33,501 nucleotides of DNA from an uncultured Caulobacterales bacterium (GTDB lineage: Bacteria > Pseudomonadota > Alphaproteobacteria > Caulobacterales > Caulobacteraceae): positions 1-33,501 of the forward strand of contig CAIOJR010000152.1 of NCBI GenBank assembly GCA_903858685.1, written 5' to 3'. The notes beneath the pieces are model-generated. The model was not told the origin of the DNA and made no database searches. It was given only the letters and a program-made list of their open reading frames with translations. The first letter of the stretch is position 1; each line of letters starts with the position of its first letter. The translations under genes were made by a program, and so were the position numbers. Positions 24,303 through 31,790 of the stretch are shown here, one piece after another.

Positions 24303-24679
24303 CGAGGCTCAGTCCCGTTGTCGTCGGCGTCCATCACGTGACGCTGGCGGTCCGCGATCTTGAACATTCCATCACCTTTTATGCCGATCTGCTGGGACTT
24401 GTCCCTCTCGACCGCCCGCCGTTGCGCTCCACCGGCGCATGGCTGCAGGCGGGCGCAGTGCAGGTGCATCTGATCGAGACCGCGCCACAGGATTTCGTCA
24501 GCCCGCCCACCAGCCTCAATGGCCGCAACCACCATCTGGCGTTCGAGATTGAGGACTATGACGCCGCCCTGACGCAATTGAGGGCCATGGGGGCGGAGGT
24601 GGTCGAGGGCGGCTCCGGCATCACCCAGATGTTTCTGCGCGACCCGGACGGCTACATCATCGAACTGATCCGCCCCTGA
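24299..24679 (+). CDS. VOC (glyoxalase/bleomycin-resistance fold) protein
   Basis: A 126-residue single VOC module. VHHVTLAVRDLEHSITFYADLLGL is the family opening with a candidate metal His; NHHLAFEIEDYDAAL supplies a second His and RDPDGYIIELI a Glu. The GTG start at 24299 overlaps the esterase stop by four bases, a coupled arrangement. Members include glyoxalases, epimerases and extradiol dioxygenases, and the sequence does not say which. It is too short to be the two-domain 3-dehydroshikimate dehydratase fusion of pseudomonads. No signal peptide is present, so it acts in the cytoplasm, probably on a product of esterase action. Confidence 0.85.
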   Translation: MTRLSPVVVGVHHVTLAVRDLEHSITFYADLLGLVPLDRPPLRSTGAWLQAGAVQVHLIETAPQDFVSPPTSLNGRNHHLAFEIEDYDAALTQLRAMGAEVVEGGSGITQMFLRDPDGYIIELIRP

Positions 24680-24807
24680 AAGCTTCACGCTTGCCGCAGT
24701 TTTGCGCGACAGCGGGATTTTTCCAGTGATAGGCTTGGCTGACGCCCGCACCAGACGGGCGCCAGATCGACGGCGCCACCGCCCGGTCCGGCTGAACAGG
24801 GAGCGAC

Positions 24808-25665
24808 ATGATGGCCAATCCTCAAACCGTTCTGATTACAGGCGCCTCCACCGGCGTGGGGCTGGACACCGCTATCGCCTTCGCCAAGGCGGGCTTTCGA
24901 ACCGTGGCGACCCTGCGCGACCTGTCCCGGCGCGGCGCGCTGGATGAGGCGGCGCGAGCGGCGGGCGTCAGCCTGTTCGTGGAACAGCTGGATGTCGCCT
25001 CGGCCGCCTCCATCACAGACGGCCTTGATCGCGTCACCCGCGCCCATGGTCCGGTGCAGGTGCTGGTCAATAATGCCGGAGCCGGCTTTCTGGGCAGCAT
25101 CGAACAGACCTCCGACGAGGACCTGCGCCGCACCATGGAGGTGAACTTCTTCGGCGTCTGGAACATGACCAAGGCCGTCTTCCCCGCCATGCGCGAGGCG
25201 GGCGCAGGGCGCATCATCAGCGTGACGAGCGTCGGCGGACTGATCGGACAGCCGTTCAATGAGGCCTATTGCGCCGCCAAGTTCGCGGTGGAAGGCATGA
25301 TGGAGGGCTTCGCCCCTCTCGCCCGGCGTATGGGAGTCAGCGTCAGCCTGATCGAGCCCGGCCCGATCAACACCGAATTTGTCGCCAATGTTCGAGCCAG
25401 CAGCGCTGAGACCCTGTCGCGTCTGACCCCGCCCTATGACGCCTATCTGGCCGCCTATATGGGCGCGTCAGGCAATGTCTTCGCCCAATATGGCCAGACG
25501 GGCGCCGACATCGCCGCCATCATTCTCGAAGCCGCCACCGCGCACCAGCCGCACTTTCGCTATGTCACCTCGGAATTTGCCCGTCAGATCGTCAAGCCCA
25601 AAGTCGTGGACTATTCCGGCGACAGCGTGGTCGAGGCCTTCGCCGCGCGTCTTGGCCCGGCCTGA
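24808..25665 (+). CDS. Short-chain dehydrogenase/reductase (SDR)
   Basis: A 285-residue classical SDR. It has the nucleotide-binding TGASTGVG (11-18), NNAGAG (88-93), a catalytic Ser near 139-141 and YCAAK (Tyr154, Lys158). The C-terminal extension EPGPINTEF and later helices resemble the retinol or 17-beta-hydroxysteroid dehydrogenase group. The ATG at 24808 is preceded by GGGAG; a second ATG follows at once. It starts 128 bp after the VOC gene in the same direction and might belong to the same transcript. Its last 55 bp overlap, tail to tail, the end of the POT transporter gene on the other strand. The substrate is unknown. Confidence 0.9.
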   Translation: MMANPQTVLITGASTGVGLDTAIAFAKAGFRTVATLRDLSRRGALDEAARAAGVSLFVEQLDVASAASITDGLDRVTRAHGPVQVLVNNAGAGFLGSIEQTSDEDLRRTMEVNFFGVWNMTKAVFPAMREAGAGRIISVTSVGGLIGQPFNEAYCAAKFAVEGMMEGFAPLARRMGVSVSLIEPGPINTEFVANVRASSAETLSRLTPPYDAYLAAYMGASGNVFAQYGQTGADIAAIILEAATAHQPHFRYVTSEFARQIVKPKVVDYSGDSVVEAFAARLGPA

Positions 25666-27074
25666 TCAGCCAACCGGCGGCCTGGCTGACTAGCTGACGC
25701 CCCCTCCCAGGCGCAGTTCCCATGCAGGATCGCGCCGAGCAGCAGGGCGAACACCACGCCACATGCTGCAATGGCTGTGTTCAAGCTCCAGAACAGGCTC
25801 GCGCCCATCCTGTCATAGAAGCTGCCGATCCAGCCCATCAGCAGGTTGGAGACAAACAGGCTGAGAAACACCACGCCGAGCAGGGTTGAGCTCACCCTGT
25901 CCGGCGCCTTGCGCGTGACCAGCGCCAGAAGCGTCGGCCAGTAATAGATAAAGGCGAGCCCCATCCCCGCGCGACACAGAAATGGCCAGATGAAACTGAC
26001 CTTTCCGGTATGGGGCAGCACGCAGGCCAGCACCAGCAATCCGCTGGAGAGCGCCGCCAGTCCCGCGCCGATGGCGATCTTGGCCAGATCGTTCGGCTCC
26101 CCCGCCCGTTTCGCCTGCCAACGCCACAGAAGCAACAGGGGCGGCACGCCGATCACAGAGAAGAGGCTGTCAACGGAATGGAACCAGGCGATGGGAAACG
26201 GCCCGAACGGCGTGGCCAGATCCACCGCGTCGCGGATCCAGATCTGGCCTACGCTGCCGGTCTGATAATAGGCTATGCTCTGGAAGATCGTCACGGCGAT
26301 CACCAGGACCAGAAGGCTCATCAGCGAGCGGTCAAGCGGCGCTTGCCATGGCGCCCCCGCGCCAGCCTGGCGATGCGCATGGTCCGGCGCGAAATGGGAC
26401 TGGCCCGCCAGACAGGTGATCAGGCCCGCCAGCATCAACACGCCCGCAGCGGCGAATCCCACGTGCCAGCCATAGACCTGCGCCAGCCATCCGCACAGAA
26501 GCGGCCCACCCGTCGCTCCGACATTGATGCCGATATTGAACATGACAAAGGCGCGCGTGCGCCCCGCCTGATCATCCACATCATAAAGCGCGCCGACCTG
26601 AGCCGAGATGTTTCCCTTCACACAGCCGCAGCCCAGGATCAGCAGGGTCAGGGCCGCCAGAAAGCTGGCGTCGAAGGCCATGGCCAGATGACCCAGACAT
26701 AACAGGCTGGCCCCGATGAGCACGGTCCGCCGCGCGCCGATCAGACGATCCGCAAGCAACCCGCCGAAGAAGGGACTGAAATGGATCATGGCGGCGTAAA
26801 AGCCATAGATCAGCGAGGCCAGAGCCCGCGGCGACTGCGGGCCGGTCAATGCCTCTATCCCATGACGAAAAGCCGCAAAACCCGCCACATGCTCCACATG
26901 GCCGGGCAAGAGCAATTGCTCTGTCATGTAAAGCACCATCAGGGCGCTCATGCCGTAATAGGAAAATCGCTCCCACGCCTCGGTGAAGGCCAGATAGGCC
27001 AGCCCCACAGGCTCGCCCAGGAAACGGCGCCCAGCCCCGGTGGGCGCGTCTATCGCGCTCTGCAACACCGCCAT
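25611..27074 (-). CDS. POT-family proton-dependent peptide transporter
   Basis: About 487 residues with 12-14 hydrophobic helices. The POT/PTR hallmark EAWERFSYYGM (the ExxERFxYYG motif used in proton coupling) lies near residue 32, followed by ALMVLYMTEQL. The PTR2-type segment MFNIGINVGATGGPL and the second-half FIYYWPTLLALVTRKAP also fit. It imports di- and tripeptides, or related amides, with H+. The ATG at 27074 follows GAGGGACG; a longer frame start lacks support. The hydrophilic C-terminal tail of about 30 residues lies largely within the 3' end of the SDR gene on the opposite strand. It has its own promoter region upstream (27075-27241). Confidence 0.9.
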   Translation of the reverse strand: MAVLQSAIDAPTGAGRRFLGEPVGLAYLAFTEAWERFSYYGMSALMVLYMTEQLLLPGHVEHVAGFAAFRHGIEALTGPQSPRALASLIYGFYAAMIHFSPFFGGLLADRLIGARRTVLIGASLLCLGHLAMAFDASFLAALTLLILGCGCVKGNISAQVGALYDVDDQAGRTRAFVMFNIGINVGATGGPLLCGWLAQVYGWHVGFAAAGVLMLAGLITCLAGQSHFAPDHAHRQAGAGAPWQAPLDRSLMSLLVLVIAVTIFQSIAYYQTGSVGQIWIRDAVDLATPFGPFPIAWFHSVDSLFSVIGVPPLLLLWRWQAKRAGEPNDLAKIAIGAGLAALSSGLLVLACVLPHTGKVSFIWPFLCRAGMGLAFIYYWPTLLALVTRKAPDRVSSTLLGVVFLSLFVSNLLMGWIGSFYDRMGASLFWSLNTAIAACGVVFALLLGAILHGNCAWEGASASQPGRRLADQAGPRRAAKASTTLSPE

Positions 27075-27241
27075 TCGTCGTCCCTCGCGCCCATCTGGAT
27101 CCAGCCTGCCAGACCCGGTGATTGAAGGCGCGACGCGCACGGGGAATGTCGGCGGACAGGCGCGTCAGTGCCGCTAAAGCGGGCGCCTTCAGCGTCAGCC
27201 CGGCTTTTTGCGACCATGTCCCAAGATTCAATTCCGGACTG

Positions 27242-27517
27242 TCAGGTTCGCGGCGTGTCGTTTCGGGGTTTCATCGGCGCAGATCGGTGCTCATGGCGCG
27301 GCGCGGCATGGTGATGGGCGCGACGGTGGTGTCGATCCATGTGACGCCCAACCACCGCGCCGCCCACGCCGCCAACCAGCGCGCCGACCGGCCCGGCGAC
27401 CACGGCCCCGCCAACGGCGCCCGCCACGGCGCCCTCCACCTGTCTAGGCGGTTCAGCGACGGCCGCGCCAGCGACGGTGAAAATGCAAAGAGCGAGAGCG
27501 ACGGTGATCGGCTTCAT
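27242..27517 (-). CDS. Small exported glycine-zipper protein with His-rich tail
   Basis: A 91-residue protein: signal peptide (1-20 or so, CIFTVAGAAVA then EPP), then a glycine-zipper-like hydrophobic stretch (EGAVAGAVGGAVVAGPVGAL, then VGGVGGAVVG). It ends in a hydrophilic tail with many His and Arg (DRHHRRAHHHAAPRHEHR). The start ATG at 27517 has GGAG six bases upstream. There is no lipobox Cys. The glycine zipper suggests membrane insertion or oligomer packing, as in small outer-membrane or periplasmic proteins of proteobacteria. The His cluster could bind metal. It follows the beta-lactamase-fold gene by 56 bp and may be cotranscribed. Function is unknown. Confidence 0.78.
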   Translation of the reverse strand: MKPITVALALCIFTVAGAAVAEPPRQVEGAVAGAVGGAVVAGPVGALVGGVGGAVVGRHMDRHHRRAHHHAAPRHEHRSAPMKPRNDTPRT

Positions 27518-27539
27518 CTTGGTCTCCAGGCCCGCCCCT

Positions 27540-27575
27540 GCTGGCTGCCCCCTTGCCCCCGCTGGCTGCCCCCTT
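27540..27575. repeat. Two direct copies of a 15-bp sequence
   Basis: GCTGGCTGCCCCCTT occurs at 27540-27554 and again at 27561-27575 with a GCCCCC spacer, a 21-bp period. The second copy runs into the stop codon of the beta-lactamase-fold gene. It looks like slippage-type duplication and has no known function. Confidence 0.8.
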
Positions 27576-28815
27576 ATAGACCCAAAGCGTCGTAGGTTGC
27601 GCGTTGATAAACCGGCAGCGCCAATCTTCCCGCCAGACCGCGCCCGCCTGCAATCTGCGCACCCGCATCCGGCGTCAGGGGGATGGAATGCTGGATCAGA
27701 TAGATCATCACCAGATTGTTCTTCGGGTCGCCCTGCCACCAGGTGCCAAAAGCGCCGGGCCAGCCGAAAGCGCCTGCAGGTCCCACGCCGAACATGTTCT
27801 TTTCCGGCGCATCGACGACCGACAAGCCCAGCCCGAAGCCCATGCCGGCCCACATGGGCATGCCCAGGAACAGGTCGCTTCGTTGAGCTTCGGTCAGCCG
27901 ATTTGTGCACATGTCAGAGACGGTTTCAGGCTGCAAGAGCCGCACGCCGTCCACCTCGCCATTGTTCAGCAGCATACGCGCAAAAGCCAGATAGTCGTCG
28001 GCCGTAGAGAAAAGACCGCCGCCTCCGGCGGTATAGGAGGGCGCAGCGTCCAGCAGCGGCCAATCGACGCGCTTCAGTCCCTGGGTCTTCTCGTCGAAAC
28101 GATAGAGCGTGGCGACCCGGTCGCGCTTGTCCGCTGGAACCCAGAAATCCGTGTCCACCATGCCCAGCGGGCCAAAGATGCGCTCCATCAGAAAGGCGCG
28201 CAGGGTGGTTCCCGCGACGCGGCCGACCAGAAAGCCCAGCACTTCGGTGGCATGGCTGTAATGCATGCGCTCGCCGGGTTGATAGGTCAGAGGCAGGGAC
28301 GCGATCGCGGCCATCCAGCTATCCGCCGTCATCGAACTGTCCAGCGGTCCGCCCAGCGCCTTGTCGTGCGCCTCCGCGATCGGCCCACGGGACGTGAAAC
28401 CATAGGCCAGGCCCGAACGGTGGGTCATCAGATCTTCCACCGTAATATCGCGCCTTGCCGCCACCGTACTTTCAAGAGAGCCCGCCGGGTCGGTCAGGAC
28501 GCGCATATTGGCAAACTCAGGCGCCCATTTGGTGATGGGATCGTCGAGCTTCCACAGTCCGGCTTCCACCAGCATCATTGCCGCCACCGTGGTGACCGGC
28601 TTGGTCATCGAGGCGATGCGGAACAACGTATCGCGGCGCATCGGCGCGCCCGCCTCGATATCGCGATGACCAATGGCGTTCACATCCACCACCTCGCCAT
28701 CACGCCAGGTCAGGGTGACCACGCCGGACAGATCGCCTCGATCAACAAAACCGTTCAGCCCCTCGACAATGGGGGCAAAGCGCGCGTCTTTGGCGGCGTT
28801 GGCGACGACATTCAT
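27574..28815 (-). CDS. Serine hydrolase, beta-lactamase/class C-like (EstB type)
   Basis: A 413-residue beta-lactamase-related hydrolase. The SxxK motif is SMTK (69-72) and the Y-x-N/H equivalent is YSH (186-188). The class C-like segments TLFRIASMTKPVTTVAAMML, divided over the first helix, and TAGGGGLFSTADDYLAFARM are typical of family VIII esterases and D-amino-acid or penicillin-binding relatives. There is no clear signal peptide, which favours a cytoplasmic esterase over a secreted beta-lactamase. The ATG at 28815 follows GGAGGAATCC, a strong site. A small exported protein follows on the same strand. The substrate cannot be told from sequence. Confidence 0.9.
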   Translation of the reverse strand: MNVVANAAKDARFAPIVEGLNGFVDRGDLSGVVTLTWRDGEVVDVNAIGHRDIEAGAPMRRDTLFRIASMTKPVTTVAAMMLVEAGLWKLDDPITKWAPEFANMRVLTDPAGSLESTVAARRDITVEDLMTHRSGLAYGFTSRGPIAEAHDKALGGPLDSSMTADSWMAAIASLPLTYQPGERMHYSHATEVLGFLVGRVAGTTLRAFLMERIFGPLGMVDTDFWVPADKRDRVATLYRFDEKTQGLKRVDWPLLDAAPSYTAGGGGLFSTADDYLAFARMLLNNGEVDGVRLLQPETVSDMCTNRLTEAQRSDLFLGMPMWAGMGFGLGLSVVDAPEKNMFGVGPAGAFGWPGAFGTWWQGDPKNNLVMIYLIQHSIPLTPDAGAQIAGGRGLAGRLALPVYQRATYDALGL

Positions 28816-28872
28816 GGATTCCTCCGGCAGGACTACTGGTGATGGGATCTGGGCAGGCTGGACGATAAAGCG

Positions 28873-29355
28873 TCAGAGCAGGGCCATGGCGCTGGCTGCG
28901 CGCTCGCCATGACGTGTTTCTTCCCGCGCATTCTGACGAAACAGGTCCGCCGCCTCTTCATTGGCGGTGGCGCCCGCCCAGAGGTGATAAAGGTCACAGC
29001 CATTATCTTCGGCCTGCACCAGGGATTGCAGCAGGTCTCGCGTCACCGGCCGCGCCTTGTTGTTCGCATAGGGGTTCTGATCCGCCGTCGGCGGCGAGAA
29101 CTCCTCGCCGTAGATCAGTCGGATCGCTTTGCAGACGCGTAAGGCGTGGGCCATTTCCTCACGCCCATTCGCTTTCAGCAGGTCGGCGACCTCAGGGTTG
29201 GGCGCGCCCTCCGCCAGGGCGAAATAGCCGGTCTGGCCTGACGCCTCCAGAAACACCATCAACTTCAGGTCATCCAGTGTCGGCGCCGTGACAGCGTTGA
29301 TGTGTGCGAAGGCTGCGCCTGTCGTGGCGGGGGCATTTGGCGGCAACTGGCTCAA
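28873..29355 (-). CDS. Ferritin-like (rubrerythrin-type) diiron protein
   Basis: About 160 residues forming a four-helix ferritin-like fold. The metal ligands are visible: Glu in MVFLEASGQTGYF, ExxH in REEMAHALR, Glu in LVQAEDNGCD, and a second ExxH in REETRHGERA. Such proteins bind a diiron centre and act in oxidative-stress defence or iron handling. The start is uncertain. The TTG at 29355 is chosen because GGGAGG lies ten bases upstream and the preceding codons look non-coding; an ATG at 29433 would add 26 residues but has no ribosome site. It follows the small exported protein on the same strand and precedes the beta-lactamase-fold gene. Confidence 0.82.
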   Translation of the reverse strand: MSQLPPNAPATTGAAFAHINAVTAPTLDDLKLMVFLEASGQTGYFALAEGAPNPEVADLLKANGREEMAHALRVCKAIRLIYGEEFSPPTADQNPYANNKARPVTRDLLQSLVQAEDNGCDLYHLWAGATANEEAADLFRQNAREETRHGERAASAMALL

Positions 29356-29485
29356 GGCTTGGCGTCCTCCCGATGTCCCGCGGTTTTTTGTCCGGCGGCA
29401 AGTCCAGAGCGGCGGAGACTTATCTGCATTCACTCACTGCCCGCGCACAGTGTCAATCCACCGTGCGACGCGCGAAAACGCTCCG

Positions 29486-29504
29486 CGCGGGGTGTTGACC
29501 CGCG
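29486..29504 (-). terminator. Possible terminator after small exported protein
   Basis: CGCGGG (29486-29491) and CCCGCG (29499-29504) pair around a 7-base loop, just after the stop of the gene at 29519-29845. On the minus strand a short T run (GCGTTTTC) follows after about ten bases. The fit to an intrinsic terminator is imperfect. Confidence 0.4.
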
Positions 29505-29518
29505 TTCGGGATTCGACC

Positions 29519-29845
29519 TCAGTGGGTCTCGAACGTCTTGTTGCGCGTGCTTTCATCGACAGCTTTGCGCGCTTCGTACTGGCGCGCCTCATAGTCTGAT
29601 TTGGGGTAGCAGTGACGCCCGCCGCCCAGGTGTGAGCCCGTCACCTCTTCGGTGACGCAGATCAAGGCCTCATGAGCTGGCTTGGCTGGCGTTGCGGGCT
29701 TGGCCGAAGGGGCCGGATTTGCCAGCGTGCCCGATGCGGGCGCCGCCGCAGGCGCCAGTATCACCGGAGCCGGGGGATCCGCAGCTGCGGCAGCCGCCGT
29801 TGCTATCAGGACCGCGCAGCTTGCAAGCGCGAACAATTTGAACAT
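29519..29845 (-). CDS. Small exported protein with TGS-type cysteine motif
   Basis: A 108-residue protein: signal peptide (1-22, FALASCAVLIATAAAAAA), a Pro/Ala-rich linker of about 35 residues, and a conserved-looking C-terminal module with two cysteines, CVTEEVTGSHLGGGRHC. Cys-x-n-TGS-x-L-x-n-Cys modules of this kind are familiar in short uncharacterised proteins of Caulobacter and sphingomonads. The cysteines may pair in the periplasm. The start ATG lies at 29845 with only a weak ribosome site. It lies between the ferritin-like gene and the ParA gene, all on the minus strand. No function can be assigned. Confidence 0.78.
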   Translation of the reverse strand: MFKLFALASCAVLIATAAAAAADPPAPVILAPAAAPASGTLANPAPSAKPATPAKPAHEALICVTEEVTGSHLGGGRHCYPKSDYEARQYEARKAVDESTRNKTFETH

Positions 29846-29948
29846 GACAGCCCCACACTTACAGAGTTCTGGCTAAAGGATAGGGGTTCGAACGGCTGCG
29901 GTACAGGCCAAAGACGCAGGCCATGGGATATCGACGCCTATCTGCGCC

Positions 29949-30614
29949 CTAGCCGAACGAGCGAAGCGACTTCCTGGACAGTTGCGTCGCCAGTTTGTCA
30001 ATATGATCAGCAACCGTCGCCAATTCCGCAGCTGCTGCTCCCCCCGGCGCAAGTTCAGCCACCGAGACGCCGGTCGCCAGCGCGTCCTGATACTCGACCC
30101 GCGCGCGCACATAAACCGGGGCAATGGGCAAGCCCAGCAGGGCCAAGGCCTCCAGAGCGTTCTGGACCTGCAGCTGTTCGGCGCCGTCAAGGCAGGCCGG
30201 CGTCTGGTTCAGTAGGATCAGGCCCGGACGCTGGAGCTGCACAATCATCCGCGCAGTCAGCGCCCCAGCCTTCAGATCGAGAAAGGTCGGGCGCACCACC
30301 ATCACCGCCAGATCACTCAGCGAAATCGCGGGGAGGATATCGTCTTCACGCCCGGGCGGGGTGTCGATCACCAGAAGATCCACGCCCGCGCGGCGTGCGT
30401 TGGTCTGAAGCGTGAAGATTTTCGGTCCAGTTGACGCTACACCTTGGGGACCTTCGGTCGGTCTAATCTTTAACGATTCAATCGACGACAGTTGAGGGTC
30501 CGTATCAGCCAACATAACCACCTTACCAGCAAGGTAATGATGGATGGCCAGCTGCATCGATATCGTCGTTTTTCCGGTGCCTCCCTTTCGAGAAATAACG
30601 GAGATCGTCTTCAC
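29949..30614 (-). CDS. ParA/MinD-family ATPase, orphan
   Basis: A 221-residue P-loop ATPase with the deviant Walker A KGGTGKTT (10-17), LADTDPQ (Walker A' region) and Walker B VIDTPPG. It ends in amphipathic helices (AELATVADHIDKLATQLSRK). Such proteins position chromosomes, plasmids or protein clusters by ATP-driven switching on DNA. No ParB or parS-like gene accompanies it, so it is not an ordinary partition system. The start is GTG at 30614 with AGGA six bases upstream. A perfect inverted repeat lies 46 bp upstream. It may position a cellular machine, like other orphan ParA proteins of alphaproteobacteria; its cargo is unknown. Confidence 0.9.
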   Translation of the reverse strand: MKTISVISRKGGTGKTTISMQLAIHHYLAGKVVMLADTDPQLSSIESLKIRPTEGPQGVASTGPKIFTLQTNARRAGVDLLVIDTPPGREDDILPAISLSDLAVMVVRPTFLDLKAGALTARMIVQLQRPGLILLNQTPACLDGAEQLQVQNALEALALLGLPIAPVYVRARVEYQDALATGVSVAELAPGGAAAAELATVADHIDKLATQLSRKSLRSFG

Positions 30615-30972
30615 TGGCTTTCCTAACTGCGTTATGCAAATTGGAACAAATGTTAACCATTCCCTTATCAGGGAACATTCAGGCCATAGTGCGGCTTTTA
30701 TACGCCTATTGGACGAATTCGGGACAAATCTCAGTCCGACACCGCCGCATTTCAGACGAAATCACAACTAACTTCCCTTGTGCTAAAATTACAGCACGAG
30801 GCGCGCAAATTGATTCTCCCACCAGGCTTGTGAATCATTTGCAACAGTCTGATCAGAGCGCGGCTGCGAACTTTTTGGGTTGAAACGCCAAATTGACCCT
30901 AGGGCGCCGCTTTACGCCGTCCTTCAGGCGCGCTCAACTGGCGCAAACATAGACCAGGGAACGGAAACCGCC
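30615..30972. other. Divergent intergenic region, AT-rich
   Basis: About 358 bp, visibly more AT-rich than the genes, between the divergent ParA and enoyl-CoA hydratase genes. It must hold both promoters. The only clear structure is the palindrome at 30660-30675. A plus-strand frame enters the hydratase from 30880 but has no ribosome site and no homology before 30973. Confidence 0.5.
30660..30675. promoter_or_regulatory. Inverted repeat upstream of ParA gene
   Basis: TTCCCT-TATC-AGGGAA is a perfect 6-4-6 palindrome in AT-rich DNA, 46 bp before the GTG start of the ParA gene. It fits an operator or a parS-like or autoregulatory site, but no regulator can be named. Confidence 0.4.
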
Positions 30973-31776
30973 ATGAGCGAGCGCATTCGCGTCACCATCA
31001 CAGACGGCGTCGCAGACGTCCGCATGATCCGCACCGACAAGATGAACGCGCTGGACGATGCGATGTTCGAGGCTCTGGTCGATATGGGAGAGCGGCTGAA
31101 AACCGAAAAAGGCCTGCGCGCCGTCGTCCTGTCAGGCGAAGGACGCGCCTTTTGCGCCGGTCTCGACACCAGCAATTTCGGCAGGATGGCGTCGGGCGAA
31201 AGCAAGGGCGGCGACAATCTGGTCAAGGCTCCACGCACACCCGGCGGGGCCAATCGCGCGCAACAAACCTGCATGGTCTGGCGCGAGATTCCTGTGCCTG
31301 TGATCGCCGCTGTTCACGGGGTCGCGTTTGGGGGCGGATTTCAACTGACGCTCGGCGCCGATCTGCGCTTTGTGGCGCCTGACGCCAAGCTATCCATCCT
31401 GGAGATCAAATGGGGTCTGGTGCCTGACATGTCGGGCATCGCCCTGCTCCGCGGCCTGGTCCGGGACGACGTCGTGCGGGATCTGACCTATTCGGGCCGC
31501 ATCTTCTCAGGCGAGGAGGCCTTGGGGCTTGGCGTCGCCACCCGCGTCTGCGCCGATCCCTATGCAGAGGCCCTGGCCTATGCGCGAGCCGTAGCGAGCA
31601 GAAGTCCCGACGCCATTCGCGGCGCGAAACGCCTGTTCAATCTGGCGGCGGACGCCGATCAGGCGACGATTTTGATGGCGGAATCTGTCGAACAGGCGGC
31701 CCTGATCGGCTCGCCCAACCAGATCGAAGCGGTCATGTCCTCGATGCAGAACCGGCCCGGCCAGTTCAAGGATTAG
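30973..31776 (+). CDS. Enoyl-CoA hydratase/isomerase (crotonase) family protein
   Basis: A 267-residue crotonase-fold enzyme. DKMNALDDAMFEALV opens the fold. The oxyanion-hole segments AFCAGLDTSNF and VHGVAFGGGFQLTLGADLRF are intact. KLSILEIKWGLVPDMSG carries the Glu equivalent to Glu144 of rat hydratase. The second catalytic Glu (Glu164 there) seems replaced by Asp in VRDLTYSGR, so isomerase or another CoA chemistry is possible. The ATG at 30973 is chosen since homology starts directly after it. It acts in the cytoplasm in fatty-acid or aromatic-acid CoA degradation. It is convergent with accA, with a hairpin between the stops. Confidence 0.9.
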   Translation: MSERIRVTITDGVADVRMIRTDKMNALDDAMFEALVDMGERLKTEKGLRAVVLSGEGRAFCAGLDTSNFGRMASGESKGGDNLVKAPRTPGGANRAQQTCMVWREIPVPVIAAVHGVAFGGGFQLTLGADLRFVAPDAKLSILEIKWGLVPDMSGIALLRGLVRDDVVRDLTYSGRIFSGEEALGLGVATRVCADPYAEALAYARAVASRSPDAIRGAKRLFNLAADADQATILMAESVEQAALIGSPNQIEAVMSSMQNRPGQFKD

Positions 31777-31790
31777 AGCCTCAGTGCGTC

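Noticed and set aside
24299-24679. VOC protein as 3-dehydroshikimate dehydratase
   Set aside because: The bacterial enzyme is a TIM-barrel protein, sometimes fused to a larger VOC-type domain. A single 126-residue VOC module cannot supply the dehydratase domain.
24695-24727. Possible terminator after the VOC gene (CCGC...GCGG then ATTTTT)
   Set aside because: The stem is only four pairs with a 14-base loop, too weak to list as a feature.
27604-28842. 412-codon open frame on the plus strand
   Set aside because: It is the antisense shadow of the beta-lactamase-fold gene; the composition is His/Gln/Arg-rich without motifs.
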